DNA from: Colletes latitarsis
Taxonomy: Eukaryota > Arthropoda > Insecta > Hymenoptera > Colletidae
Assembly: GCF_051014445.1 (NCBI RefSeq)
Contig: NW_027488370.1
Span: 6,634,001 to 6,698,000 of the forward strand
Direction of reading: 5' to 3'
DNA: 64,000 bases
In this document: positions 38,471-52,440 of the stretch, in pieces
How the letters are laid out: every line of letters begins with the position of its first letter
How positions within the stretch are numbered: position 1 is the stretch's first letter
Translations under genes and position numbers: made by a program
Notes under the pieces: model-generated
What the model saw: only the letters and a program-made list of their open reading frames with translations
Database searches by the model: none
What the model was told of the DNA's origin: nothing

Positions 38471-41400
38471 TCAGGCTCATACTTTCGCATATTTCTCATA
38501 CTTCATGGCTAGATCCTGGGCTATTTCTGGATTGGATCACGTAGTAATGTGGCACCACGCTGAAACAGTCGATTAAACCTGGTTTCGATCAATATTTTAG
38601 AGGATAACGCAAGTTAAGTCTGGGATAGGTCTGGGATTTGACCTCATCAGACTCATACTTTCGCATATTTCTCACACTTCATGGCTAGATCCTGGGCTGT
38701 TTCTGGATTGGATCACGTAGTAATGTGGTACCACGCTGAAACAGTCAATTAAACCTGGTTTCGATCAATATTTTAGAGGATAAAGCAAGTTAGGTCTGGG
38801 ATAGGTCTAGGATTTGCCCTCATCAGGCTCTTACTTTCGCATATTTCTCATACTTCATGGCTAGATCCTGGGCTATTTCTGGATTGGATCACGTAGTAAA
38901 GTGGTACCACACTGAATCATTCAATGAAACCTGGTTTCCATCAATATTCTAGAGGACAACGCATGTTAGGTCTAGGTTAGATCTGGGATTTGCTCTCATC
39001 AGGCTTATTCTTTCGCATATTTCTCATACTTCATGGCTAGATCCTGGGCTGTTTCTGGATTGTATCACGTAGTAATGTGGTACCACGCTGAAACAGTCAA
39101 TTAAACCTGGCTTCGATCAATATTTTAGAGGATAACGCAAGTTAGGTCTGGGATAGGTCTAGGATTTGCCCTCATCAGGCTCTTACTTTCGCATATTTCT
39201 CATACTTCATGGCTAGATCCTGGGCTGTTTCTGGATTGTATCAGGTAGTAAAGTGGTACCACACTGAAACATTCAATGAAACCTGGTCTGGATAAATATT
39301 TTAGAGGACACCGCATCTTAGGTCTGGGTTAGGTCTAAGATTTGCCCTCATCAGGCTCACAGTTTAGCGTTTTTCACATACTTCTTGAACAGATCCTGGG
39401 CTTTCTCTGGTTTGGATCAGGAAGTAGTGTGGTACCACACTGAAACAGTCAATGAAACCCGGTTTCCAACAATATTTTAGAGGACAACGCAAGTTAGGTC
39501 TAGGTAAGGCCTGAGATTTTCACTGATCAGACTCATACTTTCGCATTCTTCACATACTTGTTGACCGGATCCTGTGTTTTTTCTAGTTTGGATCACGTAG
39601 TATTGTGGTACCACACTGAAACATTCAATTAAACCTGGTCTTGATAAATATTTTAGAGGATAACGCATTTTAGGTCTAGGTTAGGCCTGGGATTTTCACT
39701 CATCAGACTCATACTTTCGCATTCTTCACATACTTGTTGAACGGATCCTGGGTTATTTCTGGTTTGGATCACGTAGTAATGTGGGACCACACTGAAACAG
39801 TCCAATAAACCTGGTTTTGATCAATATTTTAGAGAATAATTCATGTTAGGTCTAGGTTAGGTCTGGGATTTGCTCCCATCAGGCTCATTCTTACGCATAT
39901 TTCTCATACTTGATCGCTAGAGCCTGGGCTTTTTCTGGATTGCATCACGTAGTAATGAAGTACAACACTGAAACAGTCAATTAAACCTGGTTCCCATCAA
40001 TATTCTAGAGGACAACGCATGTTAGGTCTAGGTTAGGCCTGGGATTTGCCCTTATCAGGGTCATACTGTCGCAGTTTTAACATACTTGTTGAACGGATCC
40101 TGGGTTTTTTCTGGTTTGGTTCACGTAGTAATGTGTTACTACACTGAAACATTCAATTAAACCTGGTCTTGATAAATATTTTAGAGGATAACGCATGTTA
40201 GGTTTGGGTTAGGTCTAGGATTTGCCCTCATCAGGCTCATACTTTCGCATATTTCTCATACTTCATGGCTAGATCCTGGGCTGTTTCTGGATTGTATCAC
40301 GTAGTAATGTGGCACCAAGCTGAAACAGTCGATTAAACCTGGTTTCGATCAATATTTTATAGGATAACGCAAGTTAAGTCTGGGATAGGTCTGGGATTTG
40401 ACCTCATCAGACTCATACTTTCGCGTTTTTCACATACTTGTTGAACAGATCCTGGGTTTTTTCTGGTTTGGATCACGTAGTAGTGTGGTACCACGCTGAA
40501 ACAGTCCATTAAACCTGGTTTGGATCAATATTTTAGAGGATAACGCATGTTAGGTCTACGTTAGGCCTGGGATTTTCACTCATCAGACTCATACTTTCGC
40601 ATTCTTCGCATACTTGTTGAACGGATCCTGGGTTATTTCTGGTTTGGGTCACGCAGTAATGTGGGACCACACTGAAACAGTCAATTAAACCAGGTTTCGA
40701 TCAATATTTTAGAGAATAATTCATGTTAGGTCTAGGTTAGGTCTGGGATTTGCTCCCATCAGGCTCATACTTTCGCATATTTCTCATACTTCATGGCTAG
40801 ATCCTGGGCTATTTCTGGATTGGATCACGTAGTAATGTGGCACCACGCTGAAACAGTCGATTAAACCTGGTTTCGATCAATATTTTAGAGGATAACGCAA
40901 GTTAAGTCTGGGATAGGTCTGGGATTTGACCTCATCAGACTCATACTTTCGCATATTTCTCACACTTCATGGCTAGATCCTGGGCTGTTTCTGGATTGGA
41001 TCACGTAGTAATGTGGTACCACGCTGAAACAGTCAATTAAACCTGGTTTCGATCAATATTTTAGAGGATAAAGCAAGTTAGGTCTGGGATAGGTCTAGGA
41101 TTTGCCCTCATCAGGCTCTTACTTTCGCATATTTCTCATACTTCATGGCTAGATCCTGGGCTATTTCTGGATTGGATCACGTAGTAAAGTGGTACCACAC
41201 TGAATCATTCAATGAAACCTGGTTTCCATCAATATTCTAGAGGACAACGCATGTTAGGTCTAGGTTAGGCCTGGGATTTGCCCTCATCAGAGTCATACTG
41301 TGGCAGTTTTAACATACTTGTTGAACGGATCCTGGGTTTTTTCTGGTTTGGTTCACGTAGTAATGTGGTACCACACTGAAACATTCAATTAAACCTTTTC

Positions 41401-43220
41401 TTCATAAATATTTTAGAGGATAACGCATGTAAGGTTTGGGTTAGGTCTGAGGTTTGGCCCTCATCAGGCTCATACTTTCGCATATTTCTCATACTTCATG
41501 GCTAGATCCTGGGCTGTTTCTGGACTGTATCAGGTAGTAAAGTGGTACCACACTGAAACATTCAATGAAACCTGGTCTGGATAAATATTTTAGAGGACAC
41601 CGCATCTTAGGTCTGGGTTAGGTCTAAGATTTGCCCTCATCAGGCTTACAGTTTAGCGTTTTTCACATACTTCTTGAACAGATCCTGGGCTTTCTCTGGT
41701 TTGGATCAGGAAGTAGTGTGGTACCACACTGAAACAGTCAATGAAACCTGGTTTCCAACAATATTTTAGAGGACAACGCAAGTTAGGTCTAGGTAAGGCC
41801 TGAGATTTTCACTGATCAGACTCATACTTTCGCATTCTTCACATACTTGTTGAACGGATCCTGTGTTTTTTCTAGTTTGGATCACGTAGTATTGTGGTAC
41901 CACACTGAAACATTCAATTAAACCTGGTCTTGATAAATATTTTAGAGGATAACGCATGTTAGGTCTAGGTTAGGCCTGGGATTTTCACTCATCAGACTCA
42001 TACTTTCGCATTCTTCACATACTTGTTGAACGGATCCTGGGTTATTTCTGGTTTGGATCACGTAGTAATGTGGGACCACACTGAAACAGTCAAATAAACC
42101 TGGTTTTGATCAATATTTTAGAGAATAATTCATGTTAGGTCTAGGTTAGGTCTGGGATTTGCTCCCATCAGGCTCATTCTTTCGCATATTTCTCATACTT
42201 GATCGCTAGAGCCTGGGCTTTTTCTGGATTGCATCACGTAGTAATGAAGTACAACACTGAAACAGTCAATTAAACCTGGTTTCCATCAATATTCTAGAGG
42301 ACAACGCACGTTAGGTCTAGGTTAGGCCTGGGATTTGCCCTTATCAGGGTTATACTGTCGCAGTTTTAACATACTTGTTGAACGGATCCTGGGTTTTTTC
42401 TGGTTTGGTTCACGTAGTAATGTGTTACTACACTGAAACATTCAATTAAACCTGGTCTTGATAAATATTTTAGAGGATAACGCATGTTAGGTTTGGGTTA
42501 GGTCTAGGATTTGCCCTCATCAGGCTCATACTTTCGCATATTTCTCATACTTCATGGCTAGATCCTGGGCTGTTTCTGGATTGTATCACTTAGTAATGTG
42601 GCACCAAGCTGAAACAGTCGATTAAACCTGGTTTCGATCAATATTTTATAGGATAACGCAAGTTAAGTCTGGGATAGGTCTGGGATTTGACCTCATCAGA
42701 CTCATACTTTCGCGTTTTTCACATACTTGTTGAACAGATCCTGGGTTTTTTCTGGTTTGGATCACGTAGTAGTGTGGTACCACGCTGAAACAGTCCATTA
42801 AACCTGGTTTGGATCAATATTTTAGAGGATAACGCATGTTAGGTCTAGGTTAGGCCTGGGATTTTCACTCATCAGACTCATACTTTCGCATTCTTCGCAT
42901 ACTTGTTGAACGGATCCTGGGTTATTTCTGGTTTGGGTCACGCAGTAATGTGGGACCACACTGAAACAGTCAATTAAACCAGGTTTCGATCAATATTTTA
43001 GAGAATAATTCATGTTAGGTCTAGGTTAGGTCTGGGATTTGCTCCCATCAGGCTCATACTTTCGCATAATTCTCATACTTCATGGCTAGATCCTGGGCTA
43101 TTTCTGGATTGGATCACGTAGTAATGTGGCACCACGCTGAAACAGTCGATTAAACCTGGTTTCGATCAATATTTTAGAGGATAACGCAAGTTAAGTCTGG
43201 GATAGGTCTGGGATTTGACC
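37535..43220. repeat. 13-monomer HOR, about two and a half copies
   Basis: The unit is 2,288-2,289 bp (13 x 176). Copies run about 37535-39822, 39823-42111 and 42112-43220 (partial). GTGGCACCAAGCTG recurs at 38021, 40309 and 42598, and CTCACACTTCATGG recurs in the first two copies. The third copy departs after about 43220, where CGCGTTTTTCACATAC replaces the CACACTTC monomer. The first copy contains a foreign patch at 38966-39229. Confidence 0.87.
38966..39229. repeat. conversion-like patch, matches 48474-48737
   Basis: Within the first 13-monomer copy this stretch differs completely in type from its sister at about 41255-41518 but matches 48474-48737, 9,508 bp away. It shares two variants seen in no other place I found: AGGCTTATTC and CCTGGCTTCG. 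The sister copies keep equal length on either side (offset 2,289 before and after), so sequence was replaced without gain or loss. Confidence 0.75.
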
Positions 43221-45250
43221 TCATCAGACTCATACTTTCGCGTTTTTCACATACTTGTTGAACAGATCCTGGGTTTCTTCTGGTTTGGATCAGGTAGTAA
43301 TGTGGGACCACACTGAAACGGTCAAGTAAACCTGGTTTCGATCAATATTTTAGAGAATAATTCATGTTAGGTCTAAGTGTGGTCTGGGATTAACTCTCAT
43401 CAGGCTCATTCTTTCGCATATTTCTCATACATGTTGAACAGATCCTGGGCTTTTTCTGGTTTGGATCACGTAGTAGTGTGGTACCACACTGAAACATTCA
43501 ATGAAACCTGGTCTGGATAAATATTTCAGAGGATAACGCATCGTATGTCTGGGTTAGGTCTAAGATTTGCCCTCATCAGGCTCACTGTTTAGCGTTTTTC
43601 ACATACTTGTTGAACAGATCCTGGGCTTTTTCTGGTTTGCATCACGAAGTAGTGTGGTACCTCACTGAAACAGTCCATTAAACCTGGTTTCGCTCAATAT
43701 TTTAGAGGATAACGCATGTTAGGTCTAGGTTAGTTCTGGGATTAGCTCTCATCAGGCTCATTCTTTCGCATATTTCTCATACTTCATGGCTAGATCCTGG
43801 GCTATTTCTGGATTGGATCACGTAGTAATGTGGCACCACGCTGAAGCAGTCGATTAAACCTGGTATCGATCAATATTTTAGAGGATAACGCAAGTTAAGT
43901 CTGGGATAGGTCTGGGATTTGACCTCATCAGACTCATACTTTCGCGTTTTTCACATACTTGTTGAACAGATCGTGGGTTTTTTCTGGATTGCATCACGTA
44001 GTAATGTAGTACCACACTGAAACAGTCAATGAAACCTGGTTTCCATCAATATTTTAGAGGACAACGCATGTTAGGTCTAGGTTGGCCCGGGGAATTACAC
44101 TCATCAGACTCATACTTTCGCATTCTTCACATACTTGTTGAACTGATCCTGGGTTTTTTCTGGTTTGGATCACGTAGTATTGTGGTACCACACTGAAACA
44201 GTCAATGAAACCTGGTTTCCATCAATATTTTAGAGGACAACGCATGTTAGGTCTAGGTTAGGCCTGGGATTTTCACTCATCAGACTCATACTTTCGCATT
44301 CTTCACATACTTCTTGAACGGATCCTAGGTTTTTTCTGGTTTGGATCACGTAGTAATGTGGTACCACACTGAGACAGTCAATGAAACATGGTTTCCATCA
44401 ATATTTTAGAGGACAACGCAAGTTAGGTCTAGGTAAGGCCTGAGATTTTCACTGATCGGACTCATACTTTCGCATTTTTCCCATACTTGTTCAACGGATC
44501 CTGGGTTTTTTCTGGTTTGGATCACGTAGTAATGTGGTACCACACTGAAACGGTCAATTAAACCTGGTTTCGATCAATATTTTAGAGGATAACGCAAGTT
44601 AGGTCTGGAATAGGTCTGGGATTTGCCCTCATCAGGCTCATACTTTCGCGTTTTTCACATTCTTGTTGAACAGATCCTGGGTTTTTTCTAGTTTGGGTCA
44701 CGTAGTAGTGTGATACCACACTGAAACAGTCGATTAAACCTGGCTTCGATCAATATTTTAGAGGATAACGCATGCTAGGTCTAGGTCAGCCCTGGGAATT
44801 ACACTCATCAGACTCATACTTTCGCATTCTTCACATACTTGTTGAACGGATTCTGGGTTTTTTCTGGTCTGGATCACGTAGTAATGTGGTACCACACTGA
44901 AACAGTCGATTAAACCTGGTTTCGATCAATATTTTTGAGGATAACGCAAGTTAGGTCTGGGATAGGTCTGGGATTTGACCTCATCAGACTCATACTTTCG
45001 CACAGTTCACATACTCCTTGAACAGATCCTGGGTTATTTTCTGGTTTGGATCACATAGTAATGTGGTACCACACTGAAACAGTCGATTAAACCAGGTTTC
45101 GATCAATATTTTAGAGGAGAACGCATGTTAGGTCTAGGTTAGGCCTGGGATTTTCACTCATCAGACGCATACTTTCGCATTCTTCACATTCTTGTTGAAC
45201 GGATCCTGGGTTTTTTCTGGTTTGGATCACGTAGTAATGTGGGAGCACAC
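43220..45250. repeat. satellite stretch with little higher-order copy
   Basis: Ordinary 176-bp monomers with unusual private variants: GGTTGGCCCGGGGAATTACAC (in two parts, near 44082), ATGCTAGGTCTAGGTCAG near 44771, TCGCACAGTTCAC near 44999. From about 44010 to 44400 neighbouring monomers resemble each other more than usual (repeated CAATGAAACCTGGTTTCC). I could not follow a long block from here to elsewhere in the window. Confidence 0.6.
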
Positions 45251-48200
45251 TGAAACAGTCAATTAAACCAGGTTTCGATCATTATTTTAGAGGATAACGC
45301 ATGTTAGGTCTAGGTTAGGTCTGGGATTTGCTCTCATCAGGCTCATTCTTTCGCATATTTCTCATACTTTATGGCTAGATCCTGGGCTTTTTCTGGATTG
45401 CATCACGTAGTAATGAAATACAACACAGAAACAGTCAATTAAACCTGGTTTCCATCAATATTCTAGAGGACAACGCATGTTAGGTCTAGGTTAGGCCTGG
45501 GATTTGCCCTCATCAGGGTCATACTGTCGCAGTTTTAACATACTTGTTGAACGGATCCTGGGTTTTTTCTGGTTTGGTTCACGCAGTAATGTGGTACCAC
45601 ACTGAAACATTCAATTAAACCTTTTCTTGATAAATATTTTAGAGGATAACGCATGTTAGGTTTGGGTTAGGTCTAGGATTTGCCCTCATCAGGCTCATAC
45701 TTTCGCATATTTCTCATACTTCATGGCTAGATCCTGGGCTGATTCTGGATTGTATCACGTAGTAATGTGGCACCACGCTGAAACAGTCGATTAAACCTGG
45801 TTTCGATCAATATTTTAGAGGATAACGCAAGTTAAGACTGGGATAGGTCTGGGATTTGACCTCATCAGACTCATACTTTCGCGTTTTTCACATACTTGTT
45901 GAACAGATCCTGGGTTTTTTCTGGTTTGGATCACGTAGTAATGTGGGACCACACTGAAACAATCAATTAAACCTGATCTTGATAAATATTTTAGAGGATA
46001 ACGCATGTTAGGTCTGGGTTAGGTCTAGGATTTGCCCTCATCAGGCTCATACTTTCGCATATTTCTCATACTTCATGGCTAGATCCTGGGCTGTTTCTGG
46101 ATTGGATCACGTAGTAATGTGGTACCACGCTGAAACAGTCAATTAAACCTGGTTTCGATCAATATTTTAGAGGATAACGCATGTTAGGTCTAGGTTAGGT
46201 CTGGGATTTGCTCTCATCAGACTCATTCTTTCGTATATTTCTCATACTTGATGGCTAGATCCTGGGCTTTTTCTGGATTGCATCACGTATTAATGTAGTA
46301 CCACACTGAAACAGTCAATGAAACCTGGTTTCCATCAATATTCTAGAGGACAACGCATGTTAGGTCTAGGTTAGGCCTGGGATTTGCCCTCATCAGAGTC
46401 ATACTGTGGCAGTTTTAACATACTTGTTGAACGGATCCTGGGTTTTTTCTGGTTTGGTTCACGTAGTAATGTGGTACCACACTGAAACATTCAATTAAAC
46501 CTTTTCTTCATAAATATTTTAGAGGATAACGCATGTTAGGTTTGGGTTAGGTCTGAGGTTTGGCCCTCATCAGGCTCATACTTTCGCATATTTCTCATAC
46601 TTCATGGCTAGATCCTGGGCTGTTTCTGGATTGTATCAGGTAGTAAAGTGGTACCACACTGAAACATTCAATGAAACCTGGTCTGGATAAATATTTTAGA
46701 GGATAACGCATCTTAGGTCTGGGTTAGGTCTAAGATTTGCCCTCATCAGGCTCACAGTTTAGCGTTTTTCACATACTTCTTGAACAGATCCTGGGCTTTC
46801 TCTGGTTTGGATCAGGAAGTAGTGTGGTACCACACTGAAACAGTCAATGAAACCTGGTTTCCAACAATATTTTAGAGGACAACGCAAGTTAGGTCTAGGT
46901 AAGGCCTGAGATTTTCACTGATCTGACTCATACTTTCGCATTCTTCACATACTTGTTGAACGGATCCTGGGTTTTTTCTGGTTTGGATCACGTAGTATTG
47001 TGGTACCACACTGAAACATTCAATTAAACCTGGTCTTGATAAATATTTTAGAGGATAACGCATGTTAGGTCTAGGTTAGGCCTGGGATTTTCACTCATCA
47101 GACTCATACTTTCGCATTCTTCACATACTTGTTGAACGGATCCTGGGTTATTTCTGGTTTGGATCGCGTAGTAATGTGGGACCACACTGAAACAGTCAAA
47201 TAAACCTGGTTTTGATCAATATTTTAGAGAATAATTCATGTTAGGTCTAGGTTAGGTCTGGGATTTGCTCCCATCAGGCTCATTCTTTCGCATATTTCAC
47301 ATACTTGATCGCTAGAGCCTGGGCTTTTTCTGGATTGCATCACGTAGTAATGAAGTACAACACTGAAACAGTCAATTAAACCTGGTCTTGATAAATATTT
47401 TAGTGGATAACGCAAGTTAAGTCTGGGATAGGTCTGGGATTTGACCTCATCAGACTCATACTTTCGCATATTTCTCATACTTCATGGCTAGATCCTGGGC
47501 TATTTCTGGATTGGATCACGTAGTAATGTGGCACCACGCTGAAACAGTCGATTAAACCTGGTTTCGATCAATATTTTATAGGATAACGCAAGTTAAGTCT
47601 GGGATAGGTCTGGGATTTATCCTCATCAGACTCATACTTTCGCGTTTTTCACATACTTGTTGAACAGATCCTGGGTTTTTTCTGGTTTGGATCACGTAGT
47701 AGTGTGGTACCACGCTGAAACAGTCCATTAAACCTGGTTTGCATCAGTATTTTAGAGGATAACGCATGTTAGGTCTAGGTTAGTCCTGGGATTTTCACTC
47801 ATCAGACTCATACTTTCGCATTCTTCGCATACTTGTTGAACGGATCCTGGGTTATTTCTGGTTTGGGTCACGCAGTAATGTGGGACCACACTGAAACAGT
47901 CAATTAAACCAGGTTTCGATCAATATTTTAGAGAATAATTCATGTTAGGTCTAGGTTAGGTCTGGGATTTGCTCCCATCAGGCTCATACTTTCGCATATT
48001 TCTCATACTTCATGGCTAGATCCTGGGCTATTTCTGGATTGGATCACGTAGTAATGTGGCACCACGCTGAAACAGTCGATTAAACCTGGTTTCGATCAAT
48101 ATTTTAGAGGATAACGCAAGTTAAGTCTGGGATAGGTCTGGGATTTGACCTCATCAGACTCATACTTTCGCATTCTTCACATACTTGCTGAACAGATCCT

Positions 48201-49626
48201 GGGTTATTTTCTGGTTTGGATCACATAGTAATGTGGTACCACACTGAAACAGTCGATTAGACCAGGTTTCGATCAATATTTTAGAGGGGAACGCATGTTA
48301 GGTCTAGGGTAGGCCTGGGATTTTCACTCATCCGACTCATACTTTCGCATTCTTCACATTCTTGTTGGACGGATCCTGGGTTTTTTCTGGTTTGGATCAC
48401 GTAGTAATGTCGGACCACACTGAAACAGTCAATTAAACCTGGTTTCGATCAATATTTTAGAGAATAATTCATGTTAGGTCTAGGTTAGATCTGGGATTTG
48501 CTCTCATCAGGCTTATTCTTTCGCATATTTCTCATACTTCATGGCTAGATCCTGGGCTGTTTCTGGATTGTATCACGTAGTAATGTGGTACCACGCTGAA
48601 ACAGTCAATTAAACCTGGCTTCGATCAATATTTTAGAGGATAACGCAAGTTAGGTCTGGGATAGGTCTAGGATTTGCCCTCATCAGGCTCTTACTTTCGC
48701 ATATTTCTCATACTTCATGGCTAGATCCTGGGCTATTTCTGGATTGGATCACGTAGTAAAGTGGTACCACACTGAAACATTCAATTAAACCTGGTCTGGA
48801 TAAATATTTTAGAGGATAACGCATCTTAGGTCTGGGTTAGGTCTAAGATTTGCCCTCATCAGGCTCACAGTTTCGCGTTTTTCACATACTTGTTGAACAG
48901 ATCCCGGGTTTTTTGTGGTTTGGATCACGAAGTAGTGTGGTACCACACTGAAACAGTCCATTAAACCAGGTTTCGCTCAATATTTTAGAGGATAACGCAT
49001 GTTAGGTCTAGGTTAGGTCTGGTTTTGCTCTCATCAGGCTCATTCTTTCGCATATTTCTCATACTTGATGGCTAGATCCTGGGCTTTTTCTGGATTGCAT
49101 CACGTAGTAATGTAGTACCACACTGAAACAGTCAATGAAACCTGGTTTCGAACAATATTTTAGAGGACAACGCATGTTAGGTCTAGGGTAGGCCTGGGAT
49201 TTTCACTCATCAGACTCATACTTTCGCATTCTTCACATACTTGTTGAACGGATCCTGGGTTTTTTCTGGTTTGGATCACGTAGTAATGTGGTACCACACT
49301 GAGACAGTCAATGAAACCTGGTTTCCATCAATATTTTAGAGGACAACGCAAGTTAGGTCTAGGTAAGGCCTGAGATTTTCACTGATCGGACTCATACTTT
49401 CGCATTTTTCCCATACTTGTTCAACGGATCCTGGGTTTTTTCTGGTTTGGATCACGAAGTAGTGTGGTACCACACTGAAACAGTCTATTAAACCTGGTTT
49501 CGCTCAATATTTTAGAGGATAACGCATGTAAGGTCTAGGATAGGTCTGGGATTTGCTCTCATCAGGTTCATTCTTTCGCATATTTCTCATACTTGATGGC
49601 TAGATCCTGGGTTATTTTCTGGTTTG

Positions 49627-50260
49627 GACCACGTAGTAATGTGGTACCACACTGAAACGGTCAATTAAACCTGGTTTCGATCAATATTTTAGAGGATAAC
49701 GCAAGTTAGATCTGGGATAGGTCTGGGATTTGCCCTCATCAGGCTCATACCTTCGCATTCTTCACATACTTGTTGAACTGATCCTGGTTTTTTTCTGGTT
49801 TGGATCACGTAGTAATGTGGTACCACACTGAAACGGTCAATTAAACCTGGTTTCGATCAATATTTTAGAGGATAACGCAAGTTAGGTCTGGGATAGGTCT
49901 GGGATTTGACCTCATCAGACTCATACTTTCGCACACTTCACATACTCGTTGAACAGATCCTGGGTTATTTTCTGGTTTGGATCACATAGTAATGTGGTAC
50001 CACACTGAAACAGTCGATTAAACCAGGTTTCGATCAATATTTTAGAGGGGAACGCATGTTAGGTCTAGGTTAGGCCTGGGATTTTCACTCATCAGACTCA
50101 TACTTTCGCATTCTTCACATTCTTGTTGGACGGATCCTGGGTTTTTTCTGGTTTGGATCACGTAGTAATGTCGGACCACACTGAAACAGTCAATTACACC
50201 TGGTTTCGATCAATATTTTAGAGAATAATTCATGTTAGGTCTAGGTTAGATCTGGGATTT
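49627..50260. repeat. 5-monomer-spaced block, copy at 50508-51140
   Basis: The segment recurs 881 bp downstream (5 monomers plus one base). Landmarks are GGACCACGTAG, TTAGATCTGGG, CTCATACCTTCGC, GAACTGATCCTGG, TCGCACACTTCAC and CAATTACACC. Confidence 0.85.
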
Positions 50261-51119
50261 GCTCTCATCAGGCTCATTCTTTCGCATATTTCTCATACTT
50301 CATGGCTAGATCCTGGGCTGTTTCTGGATTGTATCACGTAGTAATGTGGTACCACGCTGAAACAGTCAATTAAACCTGGTTTCGATCAATATTTTAGAGG
50401 ATAACGCAAGTTAGGTCTGGGATAGGTCTAGGATTTGCCCTCATCAGGCTCTTACTTTCGCATATTTCTCATACTTCATGGCTAGATCCTGGGCTATTTC
50501 TGGATTGGACCACGTAGTAATGTGGTACCACACTGAAACGGTCAATTAAACCTGGTTTCGATCAATATTTTAGAGGATAACGCAAGTTAGATCTGGGATA
50601 GGTCTGGGATTTGCCCTCATCAGGCTCATACCTTCGCATTCTTCACATACTTGTTGAACTGATCCTGGGTTTTTTCTGGTTTGGATCACGTAGTAATGTG
50701 GTACCACACTGAAACGGTCAATTAAACCTGGTTTCGATCAATATTTTAGAGGATAACGCAAGTTAGGTCTGGGATAGGTCTGGGATTTGACCTCATCAGA
50801 CTCATACTTTCGCACACTTCACATACTCGTTGAACAGATCCTGGGTTATTTTCTGGTTTGGATCACATAGTAATGTGGTACCACACTGAAACAGTCGATT
50901 AAACCAGGTTTCGATCAATATTTTAGAGGGGAACGCATGTTAGGTCTAGGTTAGGCCTGGGATTTTCACTCATCAGACTCATACTTTCGCATTCTTCACA
51001 TTCTTGTTGGACGGATCCTGGGTTTTTTCTGGTTTGGATCACGTAGTAATGTCGGACCACACTGAAACAGTCAATTACACCTGGTTTCGATCAATATTTT
51101 AGAGAATAATTCATGTTAG

Positions 51120-52440
51120 GTCTAGGTTAGGTCTGGGATTTGCTCTCATCAGGCACATTCTTTCGCATATTTCTCAAACTTGATGGTTAGATCCTGGGCT
51201 TTTTCTGGATTGCATCACGTAGTAAAGTGGTACCACACTGAAACATTCAATGAAACCTGGTCTGGATAAATATTTTAGAGGTTAACGCATCTTAGGTCTG
51301 GGATAGGTCTAAGATTTGCCCTCATCAGGCTCACAGTTTAGCGTTTTTCACATACTTGTTGAACAGATCCTGGGTTTTTTCTGGTTTGGATCACGAAGTA
51401 GTGTGGTACCACACCGAAACAGTCCATTAAACCTGGTTTCGCTCAATATTTTAGAGGATAACGCATGTAAGGTCTAGGATAGGTCTGGGATTTGCTCTCA
51501 TCAGGTTCATTCTTTCGCATATTTCTCATACTTGATGGCTAGATCCTGGGCTATTTTCTGGTTGGGATCACATAGTAATGTGGTACCACACTGAAACAGT
51601 CGATTAAACCAGGATTCGATCAATATTTTTGAGGATAACGCATGTTAGGTCTAGGTTAGGCCTGGGATTTTCAATCATCAGACTCATACTTTCGCATTCT
51701 TCACATACTTGTTGAACGGATCCTGGGTTTTTTCTGGTTTGGATCACGTAGTAATGTGGGACCACACTGAAACAGTCAATTAAACCTGGTTTCGATCAAT
51801 ATTTTAGAGAATAATTCATGTTAGGTGTAGGTTAGCTCTGGGATTTGCTCTCATCAGGCACATTCTTTCGCATATTTCTCAAACTTGATGGTTAGATCCT
51901 GGGCTTTTTCTGGATTGCATCACGTAGTAATGTGGTACCACACTGAAACTTTCAATTAAACCAGGTCTTGATAAATATTTTAGAAGCTAACGCATGTTAG
52001 GTCTGGGTTAGGTCTAGGATTTGCCCTCATCAGGCTCATACTTTCGCATATTTCTCATACTTCATGGCTAGATCCTGGGCTTTTTCTGGATTGCATCACG
52101 TAGTAAAGTGGTACCACACTGCAACATTCAATGAAACCTGGTCTGGATAAATATTTTAGAGGTTAACGCATCTTAGGTCTGGGTTAGGTCTACGATTTGC
52201 CCTCATCAGGCTCACAGTTTAGCGTTTTTCACATACCTGTTGAACAGATCCTGGGTTTTTTCTGGTTTGGATCACGAAGTAATGTGGTACCACACTGAAA
52301 CACTCCATTAAACCTGGTTTCGCTCAATATTTTAGAGGATAACGCATGTTAGGTCTAGGTTAGGTCTGGGATTTGCTCTCATCAGGCTCATTCTTTCGCA
52401 TATTTCTCATACTTGATGGCTAGATCCTGGGTTTTTTCTG
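51120..52440. repeat. 10-monomer-spaced block, copy at 52882-54200
   Basis: About 1.3 kb recurs roughly 1,760 bp downstream (10 monomers). Landmarks are CAGGCACATTC with CTCAAACTTGATGGTTAG, GAGGTTAACGC, GGTTGGGATCACATAG, AGGATTCGATC and AGAAGCTAACGC. Confidence 0.85.
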
